A model generated the notes under the pieces. The model was not told where the DNA came from, did no database searches, and saw nothing but the letters and a program-made list of their open reading frames with translations. From assembly GCF_900107505.1 (NCBI RefSeq), contig NZ_FNQH01000008.1, forward strand, positions 1 to 64,000: DNA of 64,000 bases. Reading direction: 5' to 3'. Positions 8,558 to 15,924 of this stretch are shown in pieces (the first letter of the stretch is position 1; the number at the start of each line of letters is the position of its first letter). Source of the stretch: Trichococcus collinsii. Its GTDB lineage: Bacteria > Bacillota > Bacilli > Lactobacillales > Aerococcaceae. The translations under genes and the position numbers were made by a program.

Positions 8558-9211
8558 ATGTTTACTGGAATCATTGAAGAAGTCGGCAACCTAAAGGGCA
8601 TCCGCCATGGTCAAAAATCTTCCATCGTCAGAGTCGGCGGAAAGAAAGTGCTGATTGGGACAAAAATCGGCGACAGCATTTCCACCAACGGCATCTGCCT
8701 GACGGTCACAAAACTGCACAAGGATGCCTTCGAAGCCGATGTCATGCCGGAAACATTGGAGCGCTCCAATCTTGGTGCCCTGCAGATCGGCGACCACGTC
8801 AATCTGGAACGGGCACTGCAGCTCGACACCCGCCTGGGCGGGCACATCGTCAGCGGGCACATCGACGGAACCGGATCGATCAAGGAATACCGCAAGGACG
8901 ATAATGCCGTCTGGATCACCATCTTAGCCGGACCCGAGCTGCTCCGCTACATCATCGAAAAAGGTTCGATTGCCATCGACGGCGTCAGCCTGACGGTCGC
9001 GACAGTCGGCAGCGGATCGTTCCAAGTGTCCATCATTCCCCATACCGGGGCAGAGACGATTTTGTTGGAGAAGAAGTTGGGCGACACGGTCAATCTGGAG
9101 TGCGACATCATCGGAAAATACGTGGAAAAGCTGCTGGGCCTGAGCCCGCAGCTGCAAACGAAACAAAGCAACCTATCTGAAGCGTTCTTGAAAGAGAATG
9201 GCTTCTTCTGA
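8558..9211 (+). CDS. ribE: Riboflavin synthase alpha chain
   Basis: Dismutates two 6,7-dimethyl-8-ribityllumazine molecules to riboflavin and the pyrimidine precursor. The 217-residue protein starts MFTGIIEE, as the family does, and has two repeated lumazine-binding barrels (about residues 1-95 and 96-195), each opening with a similar block (GNLKGI and GSIKEY) and including SVDGVSLT-like stretches ([11 protein letters not shown]). A GGGAGG site precedes the ATG, 23 bases after ribD. Second gene of the operon. Confidence 0.97.
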   Translation: MFTGIIEEVGNLKGIRHGQKSSIVRVGGKKVLIGTKIGDSISTNGICLTVTKLHKDAFEADVMPETLERSNLGALQIGDHVNLERALQLDTRLGGHIVSGHIDGTGSIKEYRKDDNAVWITILAGPELLRYIIEKGSIAIDGVSLTVATVGSGSFQVSIIPHTGAETILLEKKLGDTVNLECDIIGKYVEKLLGLSPQLQTKQSNLSEAFLKENGFF

Positions 9212-9233
9212 AATTAAGAGGAGGGAAACATAC

Positions 9234-10430
9234 ATGTTCAACACATCTGAAGAAATCATCGCGGATATCAAAGCCGGCAAAATCATTGTGCTGGTCGATG
9301 ATGAGGACCGCGAAAATGAAGGCGACCTGATCTGCGCAGCGGAATTCGCGACGCCGGAAAATATCAACTTCATGGCCATCTACGCGAAAGGCCTGATCTG
9401 CATGCCGATGGATCGGACACTCACCGAAAAATTGGTGCTGACTCCGATGGTAGACCGCAACACCGATAATCACGGGACAGCCTTCACCGTCGCCATCGAC
9501 CATGTCGAAACGACGACCGGCATATCTGCCTTCGAACGCTCTTTGACCGTCATGAAGGCAGTCGAGGATGACGCTCAGCCCGAAGATTTCCGCAGACCCG
9601 GCCATATCTTCCCGCTGAAAGCAGTGGACAACGGCGTACTCGTGCGCAACGGCCACACCGAAGCCACCGTCGACTTGGCGCGTTTGGCAGGGCTGAAGCC
9701 GGCAGGGCTCTGCTGCGAAATCATGGCCGATGACGGCACGATGATGCGCACGCCCGAACTGATCACTTTCGCCAAAGAGCATGACCTGAAGATCGGCACG
9801 ATCGCCGACCTGATCGCCTACCGCAAGGAGAACGAACAGCTCTACAAGCGCGAAGGCAAAGCCAAACTTCCCACAAAATACGGTGAATTCGACATCTACA
9901 CTTACGTGAGCAAGATCGACGAAGACGAGCACCACGTCGCTCTGGTCATGGGCGATGTCACGACGGAAGAACCCGTTCTGGTGCGCGTCCATTCCGAATG
10001 CTTGACCGGCGATGTCTTCGGGTCGAAACGCTGCGACTGCGGCCAGCAATTGGACGCGGCCATGAAGCAGATCGCTGAGGAAGGACGCGGGGTCTTGGTC
10101 TACTTGCGTCAAGAAGGACGCGGCATCGGCCTCGTCAATAAAATCCACGCTTATGCACTGCAAGACCAAGGCTACGATACGGTTGACGCCAACCTGATGC
10201 TGGGATTTCCCAGTGATCTGCGCGAATACTACATGGCTGATGAAATGCTGCAGGACTTGGGTGTGAAAAAGATCCGCTTGCTGACGAACAACCCTCTTAA
10301 AATAGAAGGATTGAAAAATCACGGCCTAAAGATCACCGAACGGATTCCGATCCAGCTGGAGATCTTCGACGAAACACAACGCTACATGGAAACAAAGAAA
10401 CAAAAGATGGGCCATTATTTGGATTTATAA
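9234..10430 (+). CDS. ribBA: Bifunctional DHBP synthase / GTP cyclohydrolase II
   Basis: Supplies both riboflavin branches: ribulose 5-phosphate to dihydroxybutanone phosphate (N-terminal half, acidic motif [11 protein letters not shown], later [10 protein letters not shown]), and GTP to the diaminopyrimidine (C-terminal half from about residue 205, zinc cysteines in [17 protein letters not shown], and EGRGIGL). I chose the ATG at 9234 behind GGAGGG, giving 398 residues. An upstream in-frame start at 9198 overlaps ribE and lacks a good site. Both domains look intact. Confidence 0.97.
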   Translation: MFNTSEEIIADIKAGKIIVLVDDEDRENEGDLICAAEFATPENINFMAIYAKGLICMPMDRTLTEKLVLTPMVDRNTDNHGTAFTVAIDHVETTTGISAFERSLTVMKAVEDDAQPEDFRRPGHIFPLKAVDNGVLVRNGHTEATVDLARLAGLKPAGLCCEIMADDGTMMRTPELITFAKEHDLKIGTIADLIAYRKENEQLYKREGKAKLPTKYGEFDIYTYVSKIDEDEHHVALVMGDVTTEEPVLVRVHSECLTGDVFGSKRCDCGQQLDAAMKQIAEEGRGVLVYLRQEGRGIGLVNKIHAYALQDQGYDTVDANLMLGFPSDLREYYMADEMLQDLGVKKIRLLTNNPLKIEGLKNHGLKITERIPIQLEIFDETQRYMETKKQKMGHYLDL

Positions 10431-10458
10431 AAAAACAACCAAACAGGAGGAAAACAAA

Positions 10459-10920
10459 ATGAACATCATCGAAGGACAATTAATTGCACAGGACTTAAAG
10501 ATCGCGATCGTAGTGGCAAGATTCAACGAATTCATCGGCTCGAAATTGGTGGGCGGTGCCTTAGACGGTTTGAAGCGTCATGGCGTAGCTGAAGATGCCA
10601 TCGACTTGGCATGGGTGCCAGGCGCATACGAAATCCCATTGGTAGCGCAAAAAATGGCAGCTTCCGGAAAATATGATGCAGTCATCACTTTGGGTGCCGT
10701 CATCAAGGGCGCAACGGCGCATTTCGATTACGTCTGCTCGGAAGTGTCCAAAGGCGTAGCGACAGCTTCCATGAGTACAGGTGTTCCGGTCATCTTCGGC
10801 GTCCTGACGACCGACACGATCGAACAAGCCATCGAGCGCGCCGGCACGAAAGCGGGCAACAAAGGCTATGATTGTGCCGTATCCGCTATCGAAATGGCCA
10901 ACTTGCTTAAAAACTTATAA
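10459..10920 (+). CDS. ribH: 6,7-dimethyl-8-ribityllumazine synthase
   Basis: Condenses dihydroxybutanone phosphate with the ribitylamino-pyrimidine to lumazine and normally assembles as a 60-mer shell. The 153-residue protein contains the family blocks [33 protein letters not shown] (with the catalytic histidine) and GVLTT. AGGAGG precedes the ATG, 28 bases after ribBA. It completes the classic rib operon. The pyrimidine dephosphorylation step is missing from these four genes, but see the next gene. Confidence 0.98.
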   Translation: MNIIEGQLIAQDLKIAIVVARFNEFIGSKLVGGALDGLKRHGVAEDAIDLAWVPGAYEIPLVAQKMAASGKYDAVITLGAVIKGATAHFDYVCSEVSKGVATASMSTGVPVIFGVLTTDTIEQAIERAGTKAGNKGYDCAVSAIEMANLLKNL

Positions 10921-10926
10921 AAATCC

Positions 10927-11592
10927 ATGGAAAAACTAATGTTCAAAGGCGTCCGCACCATCGTCCTTGACTACGACGGCACCCTCCATGACAGCACCCA
11001 GAATTACATCCACGCTTTCAAAAAAGCCTATGCTTTTATTGTTGAAGCCGGCCATGCTGCTCCAAGAGATTGGGCTGATGCGGAAATCACAAAGTGGCTG
11101 GGCTACAGTAGCAAAGCGATGTGGGAAAATTTCATGCCCGATCTGGACGAAGAGATCCGATCGAAGGCTTCAAAACTGATCGGCCAGATCCTGCTCGAAA
11201 AAGCCCAAACCGGTCAGGCAGTCCTTTACGAAGGCGCGCTGGAAACCTTGCAGGCATTGCAGGAGAAAGGCTACCGCTTGGTCTTTTTGAGCAACTGCAG
11301 CCGGGCATACATGGAAGCGCACCGGGAAAGCTTCGGCTTGGAACGCTACTTCGATGGCATGTACTGCACCGAAGATTTCAGCTTCATCCCAAAATATGAA
11401 ATTTTCGAATCGATCCGAGCTGTTTTTCCTGGCGGCTACCTAATTGTGGGCGACCGTTTTCAGGACATCGAGGTCGCTGAGCACCATCCCGTCAGCACAG
11501 TGGGCTGCCGCTACGGCTTCGGATTTCCCGGGGAACTGGACTCGGCGGATGCACTGATAGACGATATCCGCGAATTGAATGACTTGCTTTAA
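10927..11592 (+). CDS. HAD-superfamily phosphatase at the end of the rib operon
   Basis: A 221-residue HAD hydrolase: motif I DYDGTLHD (nucleophile Asp15, acid/base Asp17), motif II FLSNCS, a lysine in IPKYE, and motif IV GDRFQD. The cap is inserted after motif I (about residues 20-85), as in C1-cap, HAD-IA type enzymes. It begins six bases after ribH with no terminator between and no obvious ribosome site, so it is probably translationally coupled. The riboflavin pathway needs a phosphatase for the ribitylamino-pyrimidine phosphate, and HAD enzymes do this in other bacteria. That role is inference from position; a general phosphoglycolate-type phosphatase is the alternative. Confidence 0.85.
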   Translation: MEKLMFKGVRTIVLDYDGTLHDSTQNYIHAFKKAYAFIVEAGHAAPRDWADAEITKWLGYSSKAMWENFMPDLDEEIRSKASKLIGQILLEKAQTGQAVLYEGALETLQALQEKGYRLVFLSNCSRAYMEAHRESFGLERYFDGMYCTEDFSFIPKYEIFESIRAVFPGGYLIVGDRFQDIEVAEHHPVSTVGCRYGFGFPGELDSADALIDDIRELNDLL

Positions 11593-11596
11593 CAAT

Positions 11597-11629
11597 AGAA
11601 AGAGGCTGGGAAAATCCCAGCCTCTTTCT
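11597..11629 (+). terminator. Terminator of the riboflavin operon
   Basis: AGAAAGAGGCTGGG pairs with CCCAGCCTCTTTCT around a short A-rich loop, immediately after the HAD gene stop. The stem is almost symmetrical and may work in both directions. Confidence 0.85.
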
Positions 11630-11662
11630 GCGCTTCCGGATATTAGATGCATAAACGTGGAA

Positions 11663-11835
11663 CAGCCGACAAAATTAGGGTTCGTCGACTGTTTGTAAAA
11701 CTACGACTGCATATCAGCCGACACAAACGAGATTCCTTGACTGTTCGCAAAATAGCGTCTGCACATCAGCAAACACACTGGTGATTCCTCGGCTGTTCGC
11801 ACGGAAGCGCATGACGAACAACCGACGAATCACTC
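11663..11835. repeat. Degenerate tandem repeat with 52-bp period
   Basis: Copies begin at 11663, 11715, 11767 and (partial) 11819, each exactly 52 bp apart, starting CAGCCGAC, CAGCCGAC, CAGCAAAC and CAACCGAC. Each of the three full copies has a GACTGTT or GGCTGTT block near its middle, which partly pairs with the AACAGCCGAC-like start and could form a hairpin. The period is not a multiple of three and no frame is open, so it is not coding. The remainder of the gap up to 12017 shows no gene. Confidence 0.75.
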
Positions 11836-12017
11836 TTTCGACGCTCTCCTGTGTGGATTCGAAATGGAATTGTAGGCCGACCACATTTTCATTATAGACG
11901 AAGCCCGGATTCGAACAGACATCGCCGTGTTATTGAGTGCAGATGCAGGTGGAGAATGTTATGATAGACCTATAGAAAACACTTGATCCAAAGCCATTTT
12001 CGAAGGGAGCAAGCACC

Positions 12018-12326
12018 ATGAGAAACCTGGACAAAGAAATTGCGATCATCAAAAAATTCAAAGCCGAGCACCCGAACAAAGCCTACAAACTCTACATCGA
12101 GACAAGCGACGACTTCGACTTCCATGACGAAACCGAAAGTGAAGACTACATCGCCGTACTCATCGCCGAACTGGAGACCGAAACACCTGCAGAAAACCCG
12201 TTTCTGGAAGGCACATCCGCCTACACCTGGGATGCCGAATACGTCATCTACATCGACAAACCCACCACCGCCGACCGGGAATTAATCACCAAGCTTTATT
12301 ATGACGAACTGCTCCAATATGTCTGA
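12018..12326 (+). CDS. Small acidic protein of unknown function
   Basis: A 102-residue soluble, acidic protein that I do not recognise. GAAGGGAG precedes the ATG by a good distance and a terminator overlaps its stop codon, so it looks like a genuine single-gene unit. Composition is rich in Glu and Asp (SDDFDFHDETESEDY) with aromatic residues in the second half. There is no signal peptide or membrane segment. Codon use resembles the neighbouring chromosomal genes. It faces a minus-strand unit (12333-13230) that it converges with. Confidence 0.7.
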   Translation: MRNLDKEIAIIKKFKAEHPNKAYKLYIETSDDFDFHDETESEDYIAVLIAELETETPAENPFLEGTSAYTWDAEYVIYIDKPTTADRELITKLYYDELLQYV

Positions 12327-12355
12327 AGGGAATCACCCTTCAGGCTTTTTTTTCG
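12323..12355 (+). terminator. Terminator overlapping the stop of the 102-residue gene
   Basis: CTGAAGGG (12323-12330) pairs with CCCTTCAG, then a short GC and eight T residues. The TGA stop (12324-12326) lies inside the left arm. It also overlaps the 3' end of the opposing small gene. Confidence 0.85.
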
Positions 12356-12512
12356 TCTCTTCTTTTTCGGTTGCTTCCTCCTGTATGCTCTTGGAAACGG
12401 CAGTCTCATCCGGCTTCACCATATCGCTGTCTTTCCCGTTTGGTTCTTGTTTTTTTGACGCACGCAATACCTTCTCCGCGAGCAGTTTTACCAGCCGATC
12501 CAGTTCAACCAT
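12333..12512 (-). CDS. Short highly charged protein, unknown function
   Basis: A 59-residue open frame. It starts with ATG at 12512 behind GGGGAG and reads MVELDRLVKLLAEKVLRASK, followed by a Lys/Glu-rich, probably disordered tail ending in KKKPEG. The first 20 residues could form one amphipathic helix. It begins 22 bases after the acetyltransferase gene stop on the same strand, so the two could be co-transcribed. Its last codons overlap the convergent terminator. The good ribosome site and charge pattern favour a real gene, but no family is recognised. Confidence 0.5.
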   Translation of the reverse strand: MVELDRLVKLLAEKVLRASKKQEPNGKDSDMVKPDETAVSKSIQEEATEKEETKKKPEG

Positions 12513-12534
12513 CCCGATCTCCCCTTTTTATTTT

Positions 12535-13230
12535 TTAATCAATATCTGTTAAAGATACTTTTTGTTTACCATCTTGATCAAAATTATTATCATTTAGCCA
12601 TTTTTCAAATTTTATCTTTTTTGATGGCCACTCTTTATCGAGTATTGAATACCAATCAGTATCTCGATTTCTATTTTTATAAACGACAGCCTGTCTGAAA
12701 GTTCCTTCGAATGTAAATCCTAGACGTTCTGCCGCTTTTTTTGAAGGAGCATTTAAGCTATCACATTTCCACTCATATCTTCTATATTGTAATTCTTCAA
12801 ATACATATTTCATTACAAGATATTGAGCTTCCGTGGCTTTTTTTGACTTTTTTAACAAGGACGAATAAACTACCCAGCCCATTTCGACAACTCTGTTTTT
12901 TCTGTCAATTCTCATTAATGAGAATTGACCAATAGCTTTGTTGGTACTATTATCAACAATTGCAAGATGGTAAGGATCTGAGGAAGCGATAAGTCTCTTG
13001 AAAAAAGCACTAAATTCATTAATATTATTAAATTGGTTAAGAGGCACATAAGTTAGATTGTCTGGGGAAGATGCTGGACCATAGACCTCATAAAGATCTT
13101 CAAAATGTTTCATTCCTAATTTTTCGACGGTTACTTCCTCGCCTTTAATCAATTTAACAATTGGTAGCTTACCTTCACAAAAATTTACTAATTCATCACC
13201 TAAGGGTTGACCAAATTCATTGTATTTCAT
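12535..13230 (-). CDS. GNAT-family N-acetyltransferase
   Basis: A 231-residue protein with the RimJ/RimL-like GNAT pattern: an N-terminal extension (about 40 residues), then HFEDLYEVYGPAS, a beta-strand region with AIGQFSLMRID, the VEMGWVVYSSLLKKSKKATEA segment where acetyl-CoA usually binds, and the NAPSKKAAERLGFTFEG motif typical of the C-terminal part. Substrate unknown (protein N-terminus, small molecule or antibiotic). GGAGG precedes the ATG. The gene and its upstream DNA are clearly more AT-rich than the surrounding rib and TnpB genes, which suggests acquisition by transfer. Confidence 0.85.
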   Translation of the reverse strand: MKYNEFGQPLGDELVNFCEGKLPIVKLIKGEEVTVEKLGMKHFEDLYEVYGPASSPDNLTYVPLNQFNNINEFSAFFKRLIASSDPYHLAIVDNSTNKAIGQFSLMRIDRKNRVVEMGWVVYSSLLKKSKKATEAQYLVMKYVFEELQYRRYEWKCDSLNAPSKKAAERLGFTFEGTFRQAVVYKNRNRDTDWYSILDKEWPSKKIKFEKWLNDNNFDQDGKQKVSLTDID

Positions 13231-13594
13231 AATTTTCAGCCTCCATCCTTATATTCTTCACTCAACTATTCCAACTGTGAAAGTTGAGTTATGGTTATTT
13301 ATCAATCGGTAAAGCAAATATTTTGTAACAAAATGCAACAAAAATTTGTTATTAGTATATCATATCGAAAATGGATAATAAAGGAGTACCCGCCTATAGA
13401 CTATAATCAAATAGCAAAGCAATCAGCTGATACACTTTCATTGATCAACTCTTTCCTAGTACTAAAATTCGTTGTATTATTCGTTCAGCCTTTCCCGTCC
13501 TCAAAGTTTATGCTTAGTTTATCCCCTCCAGTTATAGTTACACCAAGGTTTACAAAGCAGACGAAGTAAACCAAATCGAAGGAGGAAAAAAATA
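13231..13594. other. AT-rich intergenic region
   Basis: Between divergently transcribed genes. The DNA is strongly AT-rich and must hold promoters for the acetyltransferase gene (minus) and the NTF2-like gene (plus), but I could not single out convincing boxes. A 92-codon open frame at 13291-13569 has no ribosome site and no recognisable sequence. Confidence 0.5.
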
Positions 13595-13996
13595 ATGAGT
13601 GAAAATTTTGAGAATGCGATCAGGGAAAGATTTGAGCTAGGCTTCAAGAATTGGAACAATGGATACGATGCTTGGTTGGACTGGTGCGAGACTTTATATG
13701 AACCGGATGCGCACTACAATGTCTACAGCGACCGCTTGACCTTACAGCAATACAAGGACATGATGGGGCAGCTTTTCCAGACTTATGACATCGAATTGGG
13801 AGAGTTCCATAATATGATCGTCGAGGGCGAATGGGGTGCGATCCGCTACAACGTCTATATCATCGATAAACGGACCGGCGAACGGATCGAAAAGAAGACG
13901 ATGGAATTCGTCAAATTCAAAGAAAATCCAGAACCGATCGGCGCACGCGTCATCGAGGGCTGGGAATTGTCCGACAAACCATTGTTCGCCCACTGA
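13595..13996 (+). CDS. SnoaL/NTF2-like fold protein
   Basis: A 133-residue protein behind AAGGAGG. The pattern (N-terminal helix with FELGFKNWNNGYDAWLDWCETLYEPDAHYNVY, a turn with DRLTLQQYKDMMGQLFQTYDI, then beta-strands with GEWGAIRYNVYIIDKRTGE and FVKF) fits the cone-shaped NTF2/SnoaL superfamily. Members are small-molecule isomerases, cyclases or binding proteins, and the substrate cannot be told. It is followed by a strong terminator, so it is a single-gene unit. Base composition matches the chromosome better than the neighbouring GNAT gene. Confidence 0.7.
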   Translation: MSENFENAIRERFELGFKNWNNGYDAWLDWCETLYEPDAHYNVYSDRLTLQQYKDMMGQLFQTYDIELGEFHNMIVEGEWGAIRYNVYIIDKRTGERIEKKTMEFVKFKENPEPIGARVIEGWELSDKPLFAH

Positions 13997-14027
13997 TACC
14001 AAGGCTCTTGCTGCATCATGACCACAT

Positions 14028-14080
14028 AAAATAGCCTCCGGAAATCCGCATGATACGGACTTCCGGAGGCTATTTATTTT
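14028..14080 (+). terminator. Strong hairpin terminator
   Basis: AAATAGCCTCCGGAA (from 14028) pairs with TTCCGGAGGCTATTT (to 14075), followed by ATTTT. Placed between the SnoaL-like gene and the minus-strand glucosidase remnant, it can serve both directions. Confidence 0.85.
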
Positions 14081-14128
14081 ATCTTGGTTACAGCAAACCG
14101 AACATTCGTTCAAGGACTGTTCGGACAT

Positions 14129-14283
14129 TCAATCCAGATCGGCCCCGTTTGAAGCGATGACCTTCTTGTACCAGTGGAACGAATCTTCTTTGCTGCGTTT
14201 CAGGCTGCCTTTGCCTTCTTCATCCTGATCGACGTAGATGAAGCCGTAACGTTTGGACATTTCACTTGTGCTGGCGCTGATAT
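14129..14283 (-). pseudogene. C-terminal remnant of a 6-phospho-beta-glucosidase (GH1)
   Basis: Reading minus from 14281 to the stop at 14129 gives ISASTSEMSKRYGFIYVD, then a KRSKEDSFHWYKKVIASNG block, the standard tail of family-1 phospho-beta-glucosidases (BglA/CelF-neighbour type). Only about 51 residues remain of a protein near 480. Homology ends at about 14281-14284, where the TnpB element begins. With the EIIB stump on the other side of the element, this marks a destroyed beta-glucoside uptake operon. Confidence 0.85.
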
Positions 14284-14421
14284 ATTTGTTATTTTGGATT
14301 GCACCCTGACCACATTGTAAACTTATCTGTACATTTGAAGAAGTGCGTTAGCACGTTTTTTTCTTTACATTTGGCGAACACACGTTCGAAGATGTGTAAT
14401 GAAGCCAAGGAGGTGAGTTTC

Positions 14422-15522
14422 ATGCTGAAAGCCTATCAGTTCCGTTTACATCCCAATCAAATACAGAAAGAATTTTTCGCCAATTGCTTCGGCTCCGCAA
14501 GATTTGTCTACAATCAGATGCTGGCTGACCGAAAAGAAATTTACGAAACCTACAAAGACGACAAAGAACTGCTGAAATCCATCAAGCCGAGGACCTACAC
14601 TTCTTTCAAAGAGGAATTCCCGTTCCTGAAAGAAGTGGACAACCTGGCTTTGGCGAATGCCAGCCAAAACCTGAACAAGGCCTACAAAAACTTCTTCCGC
14701 GACAAATCCGTCGGTCATCCGAAATTCAAAACCAAGCACAAGTCAAAAGCGTCCTACACCACCAACAACCAAGGCGGAAACATCCGCATCGAAAACGGAA
14801 ACATCAAACTGCCGAAAATCGGCTTCGTCACAATCAAGCAACACCGGGGGTTTGACGGACTGATCAAGTCCTGTACGATTTCCATGAACAAGGCAGGCAA
14901 TTATTTCATTTCCATTTTAGTGGAACAGGAAACGCCCGAGTGGCTGCCAGCAGAACACAAAATCGGCATCGATCTCGGCATTTCTGATTTCGCCGTCACC
15001 ATAAATGATGCCGACGAATCCATGAAACATGCGAACCCGAAATGCCTGTACCAGTCCGAACAGAGAATCAAGAAAGCCCAACGCGCCTTGTCCCGCAAGC
15101 AAAAAGGCAGCAAAAACCGAGAAAAGGCACGCTTGGTACTGGCCAAAAAACACGAAAAGATTGCGAACCAACGCAAGGACTTCCTGCACAAACTCTCCAA
15201 TAAAATCACGGACGAAAACCAAGTCATCGTGATCGAAACGCTGCGGAGTTCGAATATGATGAAGAACCACAAACTTGCGAAAGCGATTGGGGATGTCAGT
15301 TGGTCCGAATTTTGCAGGCAGTTGGCCTACAAAGCTGAATGGAAAGGCCGGACGCTCATCAAGGCTGACAGGTTTTACCGATCCACCCAAATCTGTTCCG
15401 CAAGCGGACACAGAGACGGCAAGAAAGCCCTGCATATCCGCGACTGGACCTGCCTGGCTTGCGGTGCAACCCACGACCGGGACATCAATGCCAGCAAGAA
15501 CCTCTTGGCTTTGGCCAAATAA
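14422..15522 (+). CDS. tnpB: RNA-guided nuclease TnpB of an IS200/IS605-type element
   Basis: A 366-residue TnpB (OrfB). TnpB proteins are omega-RNA-guided DNA nucleases related to Cas12. Seen: N-terminal helix-turn region (YQFRLHPNQIQKEFF), RuvC aspartate D184 in GIDLGIS, E272 in VIVIETL, and the final DRD at 352-354 (HDRDINASKN). The zinc ribbon is CSASG (325-329) and CLACG (344-348): the second cysteine of the first pair is Ser328, a one-base change from TGC to AGC. The start is ATG 14422 behind AAGGAGGTG; the frame is open from 14299. The RuvC triad is intact, so loss of activity is possible but not certain. Confidence 0.93.
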   Translation: MLKAYQFRLHPNQIQKEFFANCFGSARFVYNQMLADRKEIYETYKDDKELLKSIKPRTYTSFKEEFPFLKEVDNLALANASQNLNKAYKNFFRDKSVGHPKFKTKHKSKASYTTNNQGGNIRIENGNIKLPKIGFVTIKQHRGFDGLIKSCTISMNKAGNYFISILVEQETPEWLPAEHKIGIDLGISDFAVTINDADESMKHANPKCLYQSEQRIKKAQRALSRKQKGSKNREKARLVLAKKHEKIANQRKDFLHKLSNKITDENQVIVIETLRSSNMMKNHKLAKAIGDVSWSEFCRQLAYKAEWKGRTLIKADRFYRSTQICSASGHRDGKKALHIRDWTCLACGATHDRDINASKNLLALAK

Positions 15523-15649
15523 AAGAAAACACATGAGGCAGGTACTGCCTTTGAGCCTACTCAATATCCATTCCCGCTGCCTGCAAAGACATACGCAGGT
15601 AAGGAAGGAGTTCGTAGGAAGCTCGCGGCTTGGGTCGTGAGTAGTTCAC
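15400..15649 (+). ncRNA. Predicted omega-RNA (reRNA) at the 3' end of the TnpB element
   Basis: In this family the guide RNA overlaps the end of tnpB and runs to the right end of the element. The right end carries the expected terminal hairpin, CTCGCGGC paired to GTCGTGAG with a TTGG loop, then TAGTTCAC. The guide would be the flank beginning near 15650, GCTCTCTTCCATGTAACC, which is the stump of the EIIB gene. The 5' limit is a guess. Confidence 0.4.
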
Positions 15650-15805
15650 GCTCTCTTCCATGTAACCAACTTGCGGGCCCAGCAGGAGAATATCGATATT
15701 CTGGATTAGCTTATCCACTTTTTCTTTTGCCGCATTCTTCACCCGTTCAACCAGCATGCTGGTCGAGAAACCTCCTGTACAGGCCAACATAATTGATACT
15801 GTCAT
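15650..15805 (-). pseudogene. Truncated cellobiose-type PTS EIIB gene
   Basis: The ATG at 15805 (behind GGTGGGG) begins MTVSIMLACTGGFSTSMLVE, with the phosphorylated cysteine of lactose/cellobiose EIIB at position 9. After AAKEK it jumps to VDKLIQNIDILLLGPQVGYM, apparently missing about 14 residues of the usual protein, and after that the frame enters the right end of the TnpB element at 15649. The open frame continues to 15557, but those residues are antisense transposon DNA, not EIIB. So the gene is broken. A sigma-54 promoter sits directly upstream. Confidence 0.85.
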
Positions 15806-15826
15806 GCAATCCCCACCTGTATAGAT

Positions 15827-15844
15827 ATGCAAAAATCATGCCAA
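15827..15844 (-). promoter_or_regulatory. Sigma-54 (-24/-12) promoter before the broken EIIB gene
   Basis: Minus strand TTGGCATGATTTTTGCAT. The GG and GC dinucleotides are separated by ten bases, the required spacing for RpoN promoters (consensus TGGCAC-N5-TTGCA). The promoter faces the EIIB stump and lies next to the gene for a LevR-type activator, the regulator class that uses such promoters. It now has almost nothing intact to drive. Confidence 0.8.
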
Positions 15845-15868
15845 CACACATGAACCGCATCGTGCACC

Positions 15869-15905
15869 AAAAAAATCTGTGTCGCCAAAACGACACAGAT
15901 TTTTT
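15869..15905. terminator. Terminator after the LevR-type regulator gene
   Basis: AAAAAATCTGTGTCG pairs with CGACACAGATTTTTT around a CCAAAA loop. The A- and T-runs on both sides make it bidirectional. It also lies upstream of the sigma-54 promoter, where an activator binding site would be expected. Confidence 0.8.
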
Positions 15906-15924
15906 AAAGTTATGCAGTTGTGTG

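Larger units (their letters stand above)
14284..15649 (+). mobile_element. IS200/IS605-type element carrying only tnpB
   Basis: About 1.37 kb. No tnpA is present, so it is of the solitary-tnpB type (IS1341-like) and needs a TnpA in trans to move. The left boundary is set by the end of glucosidase homology; a subterminal hairpin GTGC-GTTA-GCAC lies near 14343-14356. The right end has the typical hairpin CTCGCGGC/GTCGTGAG (15622-15641) followed by TAGTTCAC. There are no terminal inverted repeats or target duplication, as expected for the family. Flanking gene pieces do not join, so sequence was lost during or after insertion. Confidence 0.8.

Noticed and set aside
9108-10322. 404-codon open frame on the minus strand opposite ribBA
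   Set aside because: Antisense shadow of a well-identified gene; no ribosome site and no family-like sequence.
11880-11925. tRNA-like T-arm (GTTCGAATCC on the minus strand)
   Set aside because: No acceptor, D or anticodon arm can be found around it.
13291-13569. 92-codon frame in the AT-rich gap before the SnoaL-like gene
   Set aside because: No ribosome site, no recognisable motif, and it occupies the promoter region of the next gene.
14299-14421. 41-residue N-terminal extension of TnpB
   Set aside because: The family starts at MLKAYQFRLHPN, and AAGGAGGTG precedes that ATG; the extension lies in the left end of the element.
15557-15649. C-terminal extension of the EIIB frame
   Set aside because: It reads antisense through the right end of the TnpB element and has no similarity to EIIB proteins.
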